Of a stretch of 64,000 bases of DNA, positions 11,714 through 23,787 are shown in pieces. How positions within the stretch are numbered: position 1 is the stretch's first letter; every line of letters starts with the position of its first letter. Under the pieces are notes generated by a model. It ran no database searches. It worked only from the letters and a program-made list of their open reading frames with translations, and was not told the DNA's origin. The translations under genes were made by a program, and so were the position numbers. Source of the stretch: Heterostelium album PN500 (lineage: Eukaryota > Evosea > Eumycetozoa > Acytosteliales > Acytosteliaceae); contig NW_008805085.1 of assembly GCF_000004825.1 (NCBI RefSeq), positions 868,001 to 932,000 of the forward strand, in the 5' to 3' direction.

Positions 11714-13887
11714 TTAAATATTGATGAATATTCTATTTCTAAACATTAGATATGCTATAAATAACCAACAACTGACACCAATAACATTTGATAATAAATA
11801 AAGTGTATGAGTTATTGGATTACTAATGATTTGTTAAAAAAAAAAGATATAAATTAGTTATTCATTTTTTTGTTTGAAATAATTATATAAGGTGAGTTAC
11901 TAGGTGAATATTATACTTACATATAAAATGAGAATGGGAAATACCCACCTAGAATTTCATGACCCATATAAATGGTGATTGGATTCATTCCGACGTAGAT
12001 GAATGGTGCACCATTCCAGAGTTTCTTGAGATCAATAAAAATGTACATAAATGATAATACAAAGAATCCAAAGCCAGAGAGCAGTAGAACAAACGATGGT
12101 GTCCAAAGATTCTTGTTGATTGGCAACCATCCGTTGTTTTGCGACATGCCACAAAGACCTGCTGCAATTCCACAGAGTACGACACCCCATATGCTCCAAC
12201 GGATGAGTCGGCACGATGCCTTCTTGAACGCCAGAATCGTTCTTCCACACTGGACACCGAGGAAACACATGAAAATCGATGTGATGTAACCGAGTGTTCC
12301 CTCAGGGTCGTACGAACCGGTGTTGTAGATTGTCTGACAAGTCGGTGTCTGGTAGATGTGATTCTCACCAAAAATCTTGAGATCTACATAACGCGCTGCT
12401 CCACCAGTGCAATTGGCATACTGTCCTTGCGAACCGATTCCACCCGGGCCAATATAGCCAGTGGGACAGCCTGGCACCGGCAACAAGAAGGTAACCAAAA
12501 ACCAGACGGACAACAACATCAGTGCAACCACCCACTGAATCCAATAGGGCAGAATATCGGCAAACATTCTTGGATAGCGTGATCTAATTCTGTCTTGAAT
12601 CGATCCGCCACCGTAGAGTGGCTGCTGCTCCTCAGAGAGGTCGTCGAGCTGGCGATATCGCCACACCGGAACAAACATCATAATGAGTCCGGTGACAAGA
12701 TAAGATATACCAAATCGCTGGAGAACACCAAGAATTCGCCAGTGTTGCAAGTCGTTTCCGTTGTTCAGGAACATACCCAGAGCGAATAGGGTAATCGATC
12801 GACGAACCAGTTTGATAACAATCGTCTTCTTGGGGACGCCACGTGATTCCAGTGCGTTGAATGACATCGGCATGGCACAACCCATGATGAATACGAACCA
12901 GGGGAATACAAGATCGGCAACGGTCAGACCGTTCCAGTAGGAGTGGTTGAAGAACCAGTAACCACCGCCACCATAGTTGACGAAAATCATAATGGTGATC
13001 GAGAGACCACGGAAGACGTCGAGCGACTTCATACGATCCTTCTTTGGGTCGTTCGACTCCAAGTGATGCAACTGGTATTCGAGTGACTCTGACTTTGACT
13101 TTTTGTAGTAGTGAACGGCGATCGGCCAGAGAATGGCGATACCCGCCGCAATTCCAAACGCCACCGCTATTGGAATGAATGGATTGATGGGATCCTTCAA
13201 CTTGGCAACCTCGTGTATCATTGCCTTTGCATTGTGATCGAGAATCGCAGTGATCCTAATCTCATAGACACCATTCTCACCAAACTGATAAACCATTGAA
13301 TCGGTCTGCAATATCTTTCCATTGTCATCATAAACTGTGAAATTAAATTTATATCCAAACTCTGTTGACAATGTAAAGAATTCTGTTGATTGACTATATA
13401 AAATATAAACAAAAAAAAAACAGGTTAATTTCACAACAATTAATTAATTTGAAGTTGCAAAAACCATTGCACAAATGTAATGTTTTTTTTTGTTTGTTTA
13501 TGATTGATTTGGTTGGTTGGCTGATTTAGTTGGTTGATTTGGTTGATTTGGTTGATTGAATGATTGTACTTACTTTGTTAGTGAAACTAACTCTTGATAT
13601 GCACAGTCATAACATGCATCGAATTGATACATTATTACTAGTGGAGATTGTTCACTGACTGTGAAGTTGGTTGTAACTCTGAGTAGACAGAGGTCATAGT
13701 CAAGTTTGGAGGTTGAGGGGATTGTGATATTATCTTTGACAACATAGGGAACCGATGCAATCTTTTGAGTATTAGAGACTACTCTCCTACCATCGATTCC
13801 CGATGTGAACATCGACAACGACACCAACAACACTATCAATAGTAGTTTAGTTATAGTAAACACTATTGAATTATATGTATTTGTCAT
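11714..13887 (-). CDS. Heparan-alpha-glucosaminide N-acetyltransferase-like membrane protein
   Basis: HGSNAT family: in animals it moves acetyl groups from cytosolic acetyl-CoA onto terminal glucosamine of heparan sulfate inside lysosomes. Three exons: 13887-13574, 13393-11921 and 11822-11714; 631 residues. Exon 1 encodes a signal sequence (KLLLIVLLVSLSMF) and a luminal domain. Exon 2 carries the diagnostic run SLDVFRGLSITIMIFVNYGG, then NHSYWNGLTVADLVFPWFVF with the conserved His region, followed by about ten membrane helices. The last exon is short, lies beyond a T-rich intron, and supplies the final helix (CWLFIAYLMF) typical of the family. Social amoebae are not known to make heparan sulfate, so the natural acceptor may be another glucosamine-bearing glycan; that is inference. 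The gene shares a 1.3 kb divergent upstream region with mob1. Confidence 0.93.
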
Positions 13888-15223
13888 TTATTAAAAGTTT
13901 GCTTTTCACTCACTCTCTTATAGTTTTTTTATTTCTCTAATGTATATAATAAACTAAATAATGATGATAAAATTTAAAGATAAAAACCAATTATTACTAA
14001 TGCTATTATTATTATTATTATTATTACTGAATGATTGACCAATCAATTCATACAACAGAATTTTCAATTGCTTTTTAAATGATATTGAAAAAAAGAAAAA
14101 AATAGCAAATTAAATTTTTTAAAGGGGTGTGTCAAAAAACTTGGGGTGGATGGTGAGGAGTCGGAGTTTAAACAGGGTTTAGAAACTTTAATCAAATAGG
14201 TTACATTTAAATATTTGGATGGTTTATTTTGAAAAATAAAAATCTATTTTGTTGGTATTGAATTGAAATCCGAGATATCTGAAAAGAATATTATTTTAAA
14301 ATTAAATAGAATTTGTTTTTTTTTTTAAAAAAAATTAGAAAAAAGATATGTTGACTTTTGAATGTATCTATCTAAAAATGTGATTGTTTATTATCAACTA
14401 ATCACTTTAAAAAAGTCAAAGATGTCATGGGTCTAATAAACTTATTGGTAATTCTTTTCAAATATTATTATCAAGAACTTCTTTTGAAAAAAAAAAAGCT
14501 CAAAAAAAAAAAAAATCTTAAAAATAAAAAATAAAAATGGTTTAAGGTTTGGACGATCATTTTTTGACCATCCAAATTATTATTATATTTTGTAAAATTA
14601 CACTCGTCGTTTTTTTTCTATTCTAAAAAAAGAAAAGAATAGAATCAAGACTATAAACATAAATCCAACAACAATAGTATTATTAGTATCAACTTAAAAA
14701 ATAGTTTTAAGCAAAAAGTAGTCGAATTAAAAAAGTTTCTTCCTATTATTATTTGAAAGAAAAGAACATAATATAAAAATGAACATCTTCAAGTATGTAC
14801 AATAAAATCAAAGTTTGCTATATATTGTAATGACGAATGAATGAAGAATACCAATATTATTATTATTATCATAAACACAAAATTATTCATTCACGTAAAC
14901 TTTTGGCTTTTTTTTCCAATCTAGATTGAGTTTGTGTGTTTTTTTTTGATTTTATTTTGTTTTTTTTTTTTTTTATAAATTAATCAATCAAAAAAAAAAA
15001 AAAAAACAAAAAAAAAAAGTAGTATTTTTAATTTAATCAGTCAATCAATAAATCAATAGATCAAAACAAAAAAGATATATAAATAATATATCTAAAATAT
15101 AAATAAAGAAACAAAAAAAGGAAAAAAAGAAACAATATTTATATATTATTTAAAACTCGATATTTTTTTTAGCTGCTGTTTCAAAAAAGAAAAAGAAAAA
15201 GAACAAACAACTAATATTTAATA
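13888..15223. promoter_or_regulatory. Divergent intergenic region, HGSNAT-like / mob1
   Basis: Extremely A+T-rich with many A and T homopolymers. The run just before the mob1 ATG (14930-15220) is dominated by A-tracts, as is usual for dictyostelid core promoters. No ORF or RNA gene is supported. Confidence 0.5.
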
Positions 15224-15856
15224 ATGTTTAGTAAAAAGAGTCAGACATTCAAACCAAAAAAGAATATTCAAGAGGGATCGAAGCAATATCAATTGAAACA
15301 ATATGCAGAGGCAACACTTGGCAGTGGAAATCTGAGGTTGGCAGTCTCGTTGCCCGCCGGTGAAGATCTCAATGAGTGGCTGGCGGTCAATACAGTGGAT
15401 TTCTTCAATCAGATCAATATGTTGTACGGTACGATCACAGAGTTTTGCACACCGTCAGAGTGTCCGGTGATGTCGGCCGGCAACAAATATGAATATCACT
15501 GGGCCGACGGAACCACCGTGAAGAAGGCCATCAAGGTGTCGGCACCAGAGTACGTCGACTACCTGATGACCTGGGTGCAATCGCAGCTCGACGACGAAAC
15601 TATATTCCCTTCAAAGATCGGTGTCATGTTCCCAAAGAACTTCCAATCGATCGTCAAGACCATTTTCAAGCGTTTGTTCCGTGTCTACGCACACATCTAT
15701 CACTCTCACTTCCAAAAGATCGTCAACCTCGGTGAGGAAGCTCATCTCAACACCTCTCTCAAACACTTTATCTTTTTCATTCAAGAGTTTAACTTGGTAG
15801 ACAAGAAAGAATTAGGTCCTCTAGCTGAATTAATAGATACTTTAATTAAGAATTAA
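15224..15856 (+). CDS. mob1: MOB kinase activator 1
   Basis: A single-exon protein of 210 residues, the normal length for Mob1. It is an adaptor that binds and activates NDR/LATS kinases in Hippo/mitotic-exit signalling, affecting cytokinesis and morphology. Family hallmarks are all present: the N-terminal FSKKSQTFKPKKNI, LPAGEDLNEWLAVNTVDFFN, the zinc-ligand region FCTPSECPVMSAG, YEYHWADG, and the His pair in RLFRVYAHIYHSHF that completes the zinc site. The C terminus follows the family (LKHFIFFIQEFNLVDKKEL). Codon use is notably G+C rich compared with the flanking DNA, as expected for a strongly expressed gene. The 3' end faces WDR89. Confidence 0.97.
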   Translation: MFSKKSQTFKPKKNIQEGSKQYQLKQYAEATLGSGNLRLAVSLPAGEDLNEWLAVNTVDFFNQINMLYGTITEFCTPSECPVMSAGNKYEYHWADGTTVKKAIKVSAPEYVDYLMTWVQSQLDDETIFPSKIGVMFPKNFQSIVKTIFKRLFRVYAHIYHSHFQKIVNLGEEAHLNTSLKHFIFFIQEFNLVDKKELGPLAELIDTLIKN

Positions 15857-16339
15857 AATAGTTAGTTTATAATTAAAATAAAATAACTTAAAAATAATAA
15901 TAACAACAAATCATCAACAATAATAATAATAATAATAATAACAACAATAGTAGTAATAATTAATAATAATAATAATAATAACAATAACAATGATATAATA
16001 GTATATAATATAGGGATTAGATTGTCAAAGTAGCAGTAGATAGATTCAAAAGTTTGGTTGATTACCCAATGTATCGATTAGGTAATCGATATTCGCAATG
16101 TATAATAATTATAATCTATAGTCTAGTCGCACAACTATCATACTTTTGGTAAAACCAACAAACCAGCAAACCAACCAACAAAACCAACAACAGTAAAACA
16201 TATTTTGTATAAATAGAATGAGATATTATTTAAAGATATTCAATAAAAGAATTTTGTAAAGTCGAGTTAACTATAGTTAAACATAACAAACAAACAAAAA
16301 AAAAGAAAGCAAACAGCCATTATATATGTTATATTATAT
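15857..16339. other. Convergent 3' region between mob1 and WDR89
   Basis: It holds (AAT/AAC)n-type imperfect repeats at about 15890-15990 and a small perfect inverted repeat at 16060-16066/16081-16087 (GATTACC...GGTAATC). No gene is seen. Confidence 0.5.
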
Positions 16340-17797
16340 TTATTTAGCATATGGATTTGATCTTGTTGTATTTGATTTCTATATTGGTTTATTAGGAGAT
16401 TGTACTAATTAGTAACGATCGATATTATATAACTAGCATATTATTATGTATGTTATGTTACAGTCTAGACACTTACAGTTATTTTGCTTTGATTTCTTGT
16501 CGATGGTGATTGTTGTAATTCATTTTTAAAATCGGTTTGATTTATCCAAAAACATAATCTACCATCTTCACCTGTTGTCATTATATGATCCTTCTGTTGT
16601 AAATGTATGAAATGATATGGTATTGTTGTTAGTGACTTATTAGTTGCATATGCATTGTTATTATTTTTATTATTATTATTATTATGTGAGGTGTTGATAC
16701 AAACATCTTTATTCCATGTCATTGTTCTAATTAATTCTGTGTGTCCGTTTTGTAGTCTACCAATTGGTAGGACTTGATCGTCGGTCACTTGGAATAGTAA
16801 ACCGGTACCAGAAAAATCACCACCAAACAAATAGAGATTGTTGCTAGGTTGATCGTAGTAGCATGTAATGAAATAATTTACTTCGAGTTGGTTGTTCTTC
16901 TCTGCCAAAATAGTTCTGAGATCACCGTATTCTCTCAGTCTTGTTCCTTCCTCCACACTCCAAATAGAGAGTCGCTCCGTTGTTGAAAGTGACCAAATCA
17001 ACTGATTACTGGCACCAAAGAATCCAAACGTAGAAACAGAGTGTTCACCATTCATAACTATATTACAAATATTATTAATAATAAAGAAATAAATAATTAA
17101 AAGTTAGTTATATTTGTTTTTGAATCATCATCATCACCACCACTTTTCATCAAACTTACCATATAAAATTGCATCATCATCGTCTTGAATTGAAAGATCA
17201 TAGAGATTGATTAGACCATCCATACTGCATGAAAACAGTTTGTTTGGTGCATTTGGATGGAACATAACACGAGTGACATCACCAGTATGACAATCGAAGC
17301 AACGAATCTGTTTCCATGTTTTTGTATCGAGAATGACTACTGTCAATCCAGCAGCCACTGCCATAATATCACCTGAAATATCAAAGGAGAATACTTCTTC
17401 TTTTTCTATATATATATTTATTGTATTAGAATGAGTATTAATATGAATCAAATATCAATATATATTTATTTGATTTTCAATATTATTATTATTATTAAGA
17501 CATACGTTGAATACATTTAATTTGAGTTGCAGTATCACAATTGAATATTCTAATGGTACGATCTGATGAACATGTAATGAGGGTGCTGTCATCTATGAAT
17601 TTCGCTTGGTGAATGGTGTCGGTGTGTCCTTTTAACACTGATATGATGCTGTGTGATGTCTGGTCGTAGAGCTTCACAATATTGTTGGATCCTACTGCTG
17701 CAATATACTTTGATGATCTACTATCACATTGTGTAATATAACATACGTCTTCATTCTCAATAGAATGAATAACTGATGATTGTAAATGATATTCCAT
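16340..17797 (-). CDS. wdr89: WD-repeat protein WDR89
   Basis: Four exons: 17797-17506, 17405-17160, 17057-16477 and a 39-nt last exon 16378-16340; 385 residues, essentially the length I recall for animal WDR89. It is a seven-bladed WD40 propeller and presumably a protein-interaction scaffold; its cellular role is poorly known. Visible blades include ISVLKGHTDTIHQAKF/TLITCSSDRTIRIFN, HTGDVTRVMFHPN/LFSCSMDGLINLYD, and HIMTTGEDGRLCFW near the end. The frame could stop at a TAG inside the GTAAGT donor (16477), but splicing to the mini-exon adds a tail ending RSNPYAK, resembling the basic NPY-type tail of the family. I therefore prefer the spliced end. An Asn run (near 16665-16685) sits in a loop of the last blades. 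Confidence 0.88.
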
Positions 17798-18085
17798 TCG
17801 ATAATGAATATATACTTATAAATAGATAAAGAAGAAAAAAATGATGAAAAAACGAATTAAAAAAAAATATTAAAATTTAATGTTAAATTAAAAAAAAACG
17901 AAGAAATTAACTTTTGATTTATTTTCGCATTCCGCTTTACAACATGTTATTAATCTCCATATATATATGTCAATATATTGACGATCAAATAATGATAATA
18001 ATATTAGAATGTTTTTAATATAAATGAAAAGTAAAGTACTTTTATTTATTTATTTTTGAGTATTATTCTTTCAATTGATATTCAA

Positions 18086-18896
18086 CTAAGAATTTGAACT
18101 CTTTCTTCTTTTTGAATTAGCTTGTTGCTGTTTCTTTGAAATGGTTTCGATCTCTTCGTTCAATCTTTGATTTAGATACTCTGTTTGTTTGAGGTTATTC
18201 TCTTGTTCGATGGTGGGGAGTGGTGGTAATCTAACGGATTTTCTTAACTCTTCCAATGAATCTTTGATGGGTGATGCCACTTCATGTAATTGATTGATAT
18301 GTTTCTGTATTTTATTCTTTTCGCTATTTCTTTCCTTTATGATTCCATCAACCTTATTTTTTTTTTATTTTTGATTTTTAATAACCATTAGTTTTACTAT
18401 GTATGAATGTATTTAAATCTCCAACTACTTCTACGATCATACATACATGATGAATATCATTTTTTATATCTTTAAGAATTGCTTCAAACTTGTTAAACTC
18501 TTGCACCAATAGATTTCTCTCTTTTAGTAAATCATTTAGTAGAAGATCTTCATTCCTTAGTGAAGCAGTTTCCTGTAAAATATTTGATTTGATTTTTTGA
18601 TATTCTCTATCCTTTACATTTATACTATTCAAAATAGATAAGTTTTTCAAATATTTAACTTTATCATCATCATCACTATTATTATTACTATTACTATTAT
18701 TATTACTACTATTAGTTGAATTAACTAAATTCTCAGAGTTGTTTTCATTGTTTACAGAAGATTCTTGTTCATTTGATTCACTGGAAATGACAGGTGTTGC
18801 AGTAGCATCAGTAGTCAATGTTGTAACTTTATCTATATTATCTTTATCTCTATCAACATGATTGATATTATCATTACTATTTTGACTGATCTCCAT
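18086..18896 (-). CDS. Coiled-coil protein of unknown function
   Basis: Two exons, 18896-18447 and 18352-18086; 238 residues. I do not recognise the family. The first 80 residues are low-complexity (Ser, Asn, Asp, Thr). The rest is predicted from heptad-like spacing to be largely helical coiled coil, for example EYQKIKSNILQETASLRNE, LKERNLLVQEFNKFEAILKD and, after the intron, KNKIQKHINQLHEVASPIKD. A conserved-looking linker RLPPLPTIEQENNLKQTEY breaks the helices, and the C terminus is basic (KKQQQANSKRRKSSN), possibly a nuclear localisation signal. The architecture would suit a small subunit of a larger nuclear complex such as Mediator, THO or kinetochore, but I cannot assign one. It is divergent with the uS17 gene across 400 bp. 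Confidence 0.75.
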
Positions 18897-19296
18897 TTAA
18901 ATTGTTTAATAAAAATGATCAAAATGATTTTTAAAAAAAATTAAAAAAAATTGTTTTTTGAAAAAACAAAAAACCGATCAATAATGACAATGAATGATCA
19001 CTACCGTATATCATTGATTCTGTTTACTTGTGTATTTATTTATTAAATTAAAATATCAGCAATTACAGCTATGTAAGTTAAATAAACTATATAATAGATC
19101 ATATTTTAATTACATCTACAAAGAAACTAATAAACGTTTACTTTTTATTAGTTAGATTCTAGAATTCAAAAAACAAAAAGACAATCAATCAAATTGATAA
19201 ATACAATCTATTTAGAAAGATAGATAGAGAATTAATAGTTTATTAGTTAATTAGATCGATATTATAGATAAATAAATAGATAGACAGGATAGCAAA
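18897..19296. promoter_or_regulatory. Bidirectional promoter region, coiled-coil gene / uS17
   Basis: 400 bp of A+T-rich DNA between two start codons on opposite strands. It includes poly-A/T tracts near 18928-18970 and ATAG-type repeats just before the uS17 ATG. Confidence 0.5.
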
Positions 19297-19683
19297 ATGA
19301 TTTCAAAGATTATGGATATTTTGGGTAGAAGTCAGAAGATTCTGAGAGGAACAGTAATCTCAAAGACTCATACAAAGACAGCAATGATCGAAGTTGTCAA
19401 GGTATTCTTTGACAGAAGTAAATATGCAAGTGTCACCAAGCAAAAGACTAAATATATGATTCACGACCCATCTGACGAGTGTATCGTTGGTGACTACGTC
19501 AACTTCACACCATGTAAACCAGTTTCAAAAAGAAAATCACACGTACTTGTAAAGATTGCAAAGAGACCACAAACAACTGAATTCATCCTCAAGAATCCAC
19601 AATACACCGTCACCGCCAAAGAAATCAAAGAACAAAAGGAAAAAGACAAGATCAAATATACTTTTATTTCTGACCTCCAATAA
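19297..19683 (+). CDS. mrps17: Mitochondrial-type small ribosomal subunit protein uS17
   Basis: A single exon of 128 residues. The OB-fold of bacterial/organellar S17 is clear: RGTVISKTHTKTAMIEVVK, DRSKYASVTKQKTKYMIHDP, then ECIVGDYVNFTPCKPVSKRK and HVLVKIAKR. It binds the 5' domain of small-subunit rRNA. The bacterial-type motif set, rather than the cytosolic uS17 (S11e) pattern, and the short basic N terminus point to the mitochondrial ribosome. A C-terminal extension of about 35 charged residues (KEIKEQKEKDK) is beyond the bacterial core, as is common in mitoribosomal proteins. Either ATG (residue 1 or 6) could start it; the first gives the longer leader. Confidence 0.93.
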   Translation: MISKIMDILGRSQKILRGTVISKTHTKTAMIEVVKVFFDRSKYASVTKQKTKYMIHDPSDECIVGDYVNFTPCKPVSKRKSHVLVKIAKRPQTTEFILKNPQYTVTAKEIKEQKEKDKIKYTFISDLQ

Positions 19684-22600
19684 ATATAAATAAACAATCA
19701 ATCAACATATATATATACATAAATTTAATTAAAATAATAATAGCTATATTTTAATAATTATTAAAAAGTTTAAAAGAAATGAAACGAAAAAGAAAAGAAT
19801 TTATTATTCATTCAATACAAGCATCTAGATGGTTTATTTAAACAAGATGATCGAGATGGTTGATGATTATTAAAATTGAAGAAGGTTATTTTTAAATGGA
19901 AACTTTAAAATCTATCTATAGTTATTCAACATGTCAAAAACGTCACTTTTATCAATAACTCAAGGGTTGTTCTAGAAGATATTTTTATGATCATACACAC
20001 ATGTTGTTGCTGTTGTAGTTGTTTTACTTCTTAAATGTGAATAATCCAAATATGCATTGAAAATAGTATGATGACACTTGATTCAATAGAACCCCCATTT
20101 CACTAATTCACCACTTTGGTGAAACTTTGAAAATAAAAAAAATATCTATCGTTTGAAAAAAAAAAACCAATACCCAATAACATAAGTATCTCAAACAAAG
20201 AGACACTCATGAACATCTTTTTATTTATAATCTCATGATATGGACGTTTTCTAACTGATTGTTCAAAGTTTTTAATAATAAAATGTCGCCACATGAACGA
20301 ATTGATGAATCAATATCCACATTACTCATCTTTTAATGATGACGAAACAAAAAGGAAAATGTGGAATATTTCTATGGAATTCTCTCTAAAAAAAACCTGG
20401 TATTGATACAGTTGCCGATTTATATTTAAAAGGTCAATAGATTTAAAAATTGGTATTGAAATGCAATCATATAATTAATTATTTATTGTTTGGTCAAATT
20501 TCTAATGTGGGGGTACGATTTACCTCAAGACCATCTTTGGTTGCAAAAAAATAGGACAATGAAAAAAAAACGAATAAAACCATACAATGACCTAAAATTA
20601 ACGATGAATGTCGAGGATTGCATTGTTTTTTTACAATGGGATGATTTTTAATGAATTTTTTGAAAAAATAGATTTTTTTAAAAAAAAAAATTCATGAAAT
20701 TTGATGCTTTTGGTCACCTTGAACGAGATCGTTAGGTTCTGAATTGTGTCACCAAACCATGGTTTGGTTGTTGTTTTTGTTGTTGGTTCTGAAGCAACAA
20801 TGATGGAGGTATAACTATTAGATCATAGGGGGTAGAACCACTACAGAATGTGTGATAGTACCAAGAGTTTTTTTTTTTTTTTACTTCATCAAATATGTTT
20901 GCTATTTCTTTTTTGTTTTGATTTGTTTTTTTTTTAAAATTAGTTTTTTTTTTTTCATTCTTTACCAGAGATGGAATTTGAGTTCAAGTAGAATTGCGAT
21001 GATAATAAGTATTTCCTTCCTTTACTTTCGCCGGATTTCTTTTTACTCCGGATACTCTCATCTATCCCTTCCTTCACACAAACAAAAACATTCATACACA
21101 AGCCTTTTTTAACATTTTGTGTTTGACACTCTCACTACACAACACTCACACACACACAAACACAGAGACCAAAACAACAACGATATTGTATGATATAGAA
21201 TATCATCACACTTTTGGCGTCCATCCAACTTTATTAATACCAATCCTATCTTTATACCCACCAACTTTTAAAATATTAATAAATTTGTTTTTGATATTTT
21301 CAAATACTGTTTTATTTTTATTTTTAATTTAATCAACTTTTGACACCTTTGATTTAGTAATTGACACACCATACACAAGCAAAATCAAATTTACTTCCAC
21401 CAGATAATTAATTAATTTCAAGATACAAAACCTATAACATCGATTCCACCTAGTTGGAATATTCTAAATAATTCAAATTGTAAGTTCTCAATCTACATTA
21501 TCACTATATTTTTTTTGTTGTTAAACAAGTTTTCTAGATGTTTGTTTTATAAATTTTATCTGTGGGTCTGCGGATTCTATCCACAATTTAAGATCAAAAA
21601 AATAGATAGTAGTTTTGTTTGTATCACAGAGTAAATCATCAAACAAGTCAAATCATTGAAATGATTCAATTTGAACCCAAATTAATAATTAAGTGACAAC
21701 AAATTAATACCAATTTTTAATATCGTAAGGGGCGGTATTATTATTATTTTTTATTAAATTTGCAAAAATCTCAAATGTGTGTGACATCTATTCCAAAACT
21801 AAATTTTGACACACCCTAAACAATCGACTTGTCTTTGTTTTTTTTTTCACACAAAAGGAAATATTAACAAAACCCCACCAAACAACTATTGTATCATCAC
21901 GAATCATGACCACCACTATCAAAAAAAAAACTCTAGTTTTGAACGAATTTTAGTGGGATTTACAAACGACCTAAAATGCTGATCAAAAAAAAAACAAAAA
22001 ACAAAAAACAAAAAAAATACAATTTTTTTTTTAAAAATGAATATTTTATTTAGGAGTTGGAGCCTCTAAATAATCAAAGGAATCAGGGTTACAGCCCACC
22101 CTTCTTAATTTATGAGTTTTTTCAAAAAGCAATACCAGCGAGAATTAATAGCAGTAATTCTGTATAATTAATACTAAAAGCACAACTAAACACACTCAAT
22201 TCACTAACACACATAATAGACAACTTACTTATAAACGAAACAACATCAAGTTGAGTTCTATTCTATTTTTATTTATTTTAAACTAGTCGTTGTTTATCAA
22301 ATCTTTATTAATTTATTTATTTATAAAAAGATATAATTCAGTCAGTCAGCCAAAATATTACATTTATCTATCTTCACTTCACTTCACTTCACTTCATCAT
22401 AATCTAATCCAATTGGGACTCAGCTTAAGATCAGCTCAACAATTTAAAAGTGTAATAGTAGTAATAGTAGTAATATAATCAAAAGATAAATCAGATTGAG
22501 ACAGTTTACAAACTTGTGAATGTTGAAGGTTAGTAGTCATATCATCTTCATAATGTTTATTCATCAAATAATCTCAATCCCCTTTGGATGTCTCATCAAT

Positions 22601-23787
22601 CAAAATCAAAATTTGTAGTAGAGTGTGGTGTGCTGAAACAGCTTGAACTGCCTCTGACCGCAGTTGGAAATTAACAAATTTAATCCAAAACAAGTTTAAA
22701 ATTCGTTGTAATTCAGAAACACACTCTCCAAAAACAACACACTCTGATCAGAGAAACTCTTTTATCTGTAGTATCAATCACCACATCGTATCACTGACCA
22801 TAAGTCATCTCAGTTGCACCTTTACATTAACACACACCAGGTTTTATCCCAAAACTCAATTAATTATAACACACTGTTTTTTTTACCTTTTTTTTTATTA
22901 ATTGCAATTTTTTTCATTCTTTTCCATTCACGATCGCACTAAATAGCATCAAGAAAACCAAATCACAACTCCACAGTTAGACAAGTGTAACAAAACTTTT
23001 TGTTCAGTTTTTATTTTTTTTTTTTTGTTTTTTTTAAACTAAGACAAAAGGTAAGAGGATTAGCACCCTTCTTCTAAAAAAAAAAAAAAAAGTGGTGAAT
23101 TGATGATGGATCTCTGACTGAGTAATTTCAATAACATCGGATTTACAATCTCTTTGCTACACAAACATGTATAATCACTTTCCGTACACAAATTAAGTAT
23201 TTTTTTATTTTTTTCTATTCACCTTTTTATTTTATTTTTTCTTTTCTATATTCTCTTTCTTTTCCCCTTATTCATAAATCATACTGGAATAATACAAAAA
23301 AAAAAAAGAGATATAAAATAAAACATTTAATATCAATTTAACATCTAAAACCAATTTTTGCACCACCCAAAAAAAAAATACATCACAATCATTTTCCAAT
23401 TTCAAAATCTTCTTCTTTTTCTTCTTCTCATAAAATTAATTTTAGAATTGCAAAGATCTTAATTCTAAATTAGATTGTCTTTGCTGTGTTTGTTTTGAAA
23501 GGTCTTTCTTTGCACATCTTGAATTTCACTAAATATCTTTTTTGTTTTTGTTTTTTTTTTGTTTTTACTCAAACTTTTTTATATTTTTATATTTTTTGTG
23601 ACCTCATCCACAAGCACACTCACACACACTTTTTTAATTATCTGGATTACAATTAACCATATATATAAATATACATATATTTTTACTCTTTAATAGTTCA
23701 ATAGTCAAAAATCAAAAGAACTGCAGTTTATATAAAGTGGTGGATTGTTTAATCATCCAAAAATTTCATTTATAAATACAATACAAT
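19684..23787. other. Long gene-free stretch and leader upstream of the zinc-finger gene
   Basis: 4.1 kb without a supported gene or tRNA. From about 20850 to 23787 the + strand becomes pyrimidine/CA-rich (ACACAC, CTTCTT, CCAC) with few G's, unlike the left part. That strand bias suggests a transcribed or regulatory leader of the + strand gene at 23788. It contains an 18-bp perfect palindrome at 20751-20768 and an (ACTTC)n repeat at 22371-22396. Short open frames here lack coding character. Confidence 0.55.
22371..22396. repeat. (TTCAC)n pentanucleotide repeat
   Basis: About five tandem copies of TTCAC/ACTTC in the leader region of the zinc-finger gene. Confidence 0.85.

Noticed and set aside
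16060-16087. Small hairpin between mob1 and WDR89 as an RNA gene or terminator
   Set aside because: Only a 7-bp stem with a 14-nt loop, expected by chance at this scale.
20103-20294. Minus-strand open frame of 63 codons
   Set aside because: Homopolymer-driven, no ATG context or splice support, no coding-like composition.
19684-23787. tRNA or small RNA genes in the long gene-free regions
   Set aside because: I found no B-box-like GGTTCGAATC motif with a matching A box, and no CRISPR-like regular repeats anywhere in the window.
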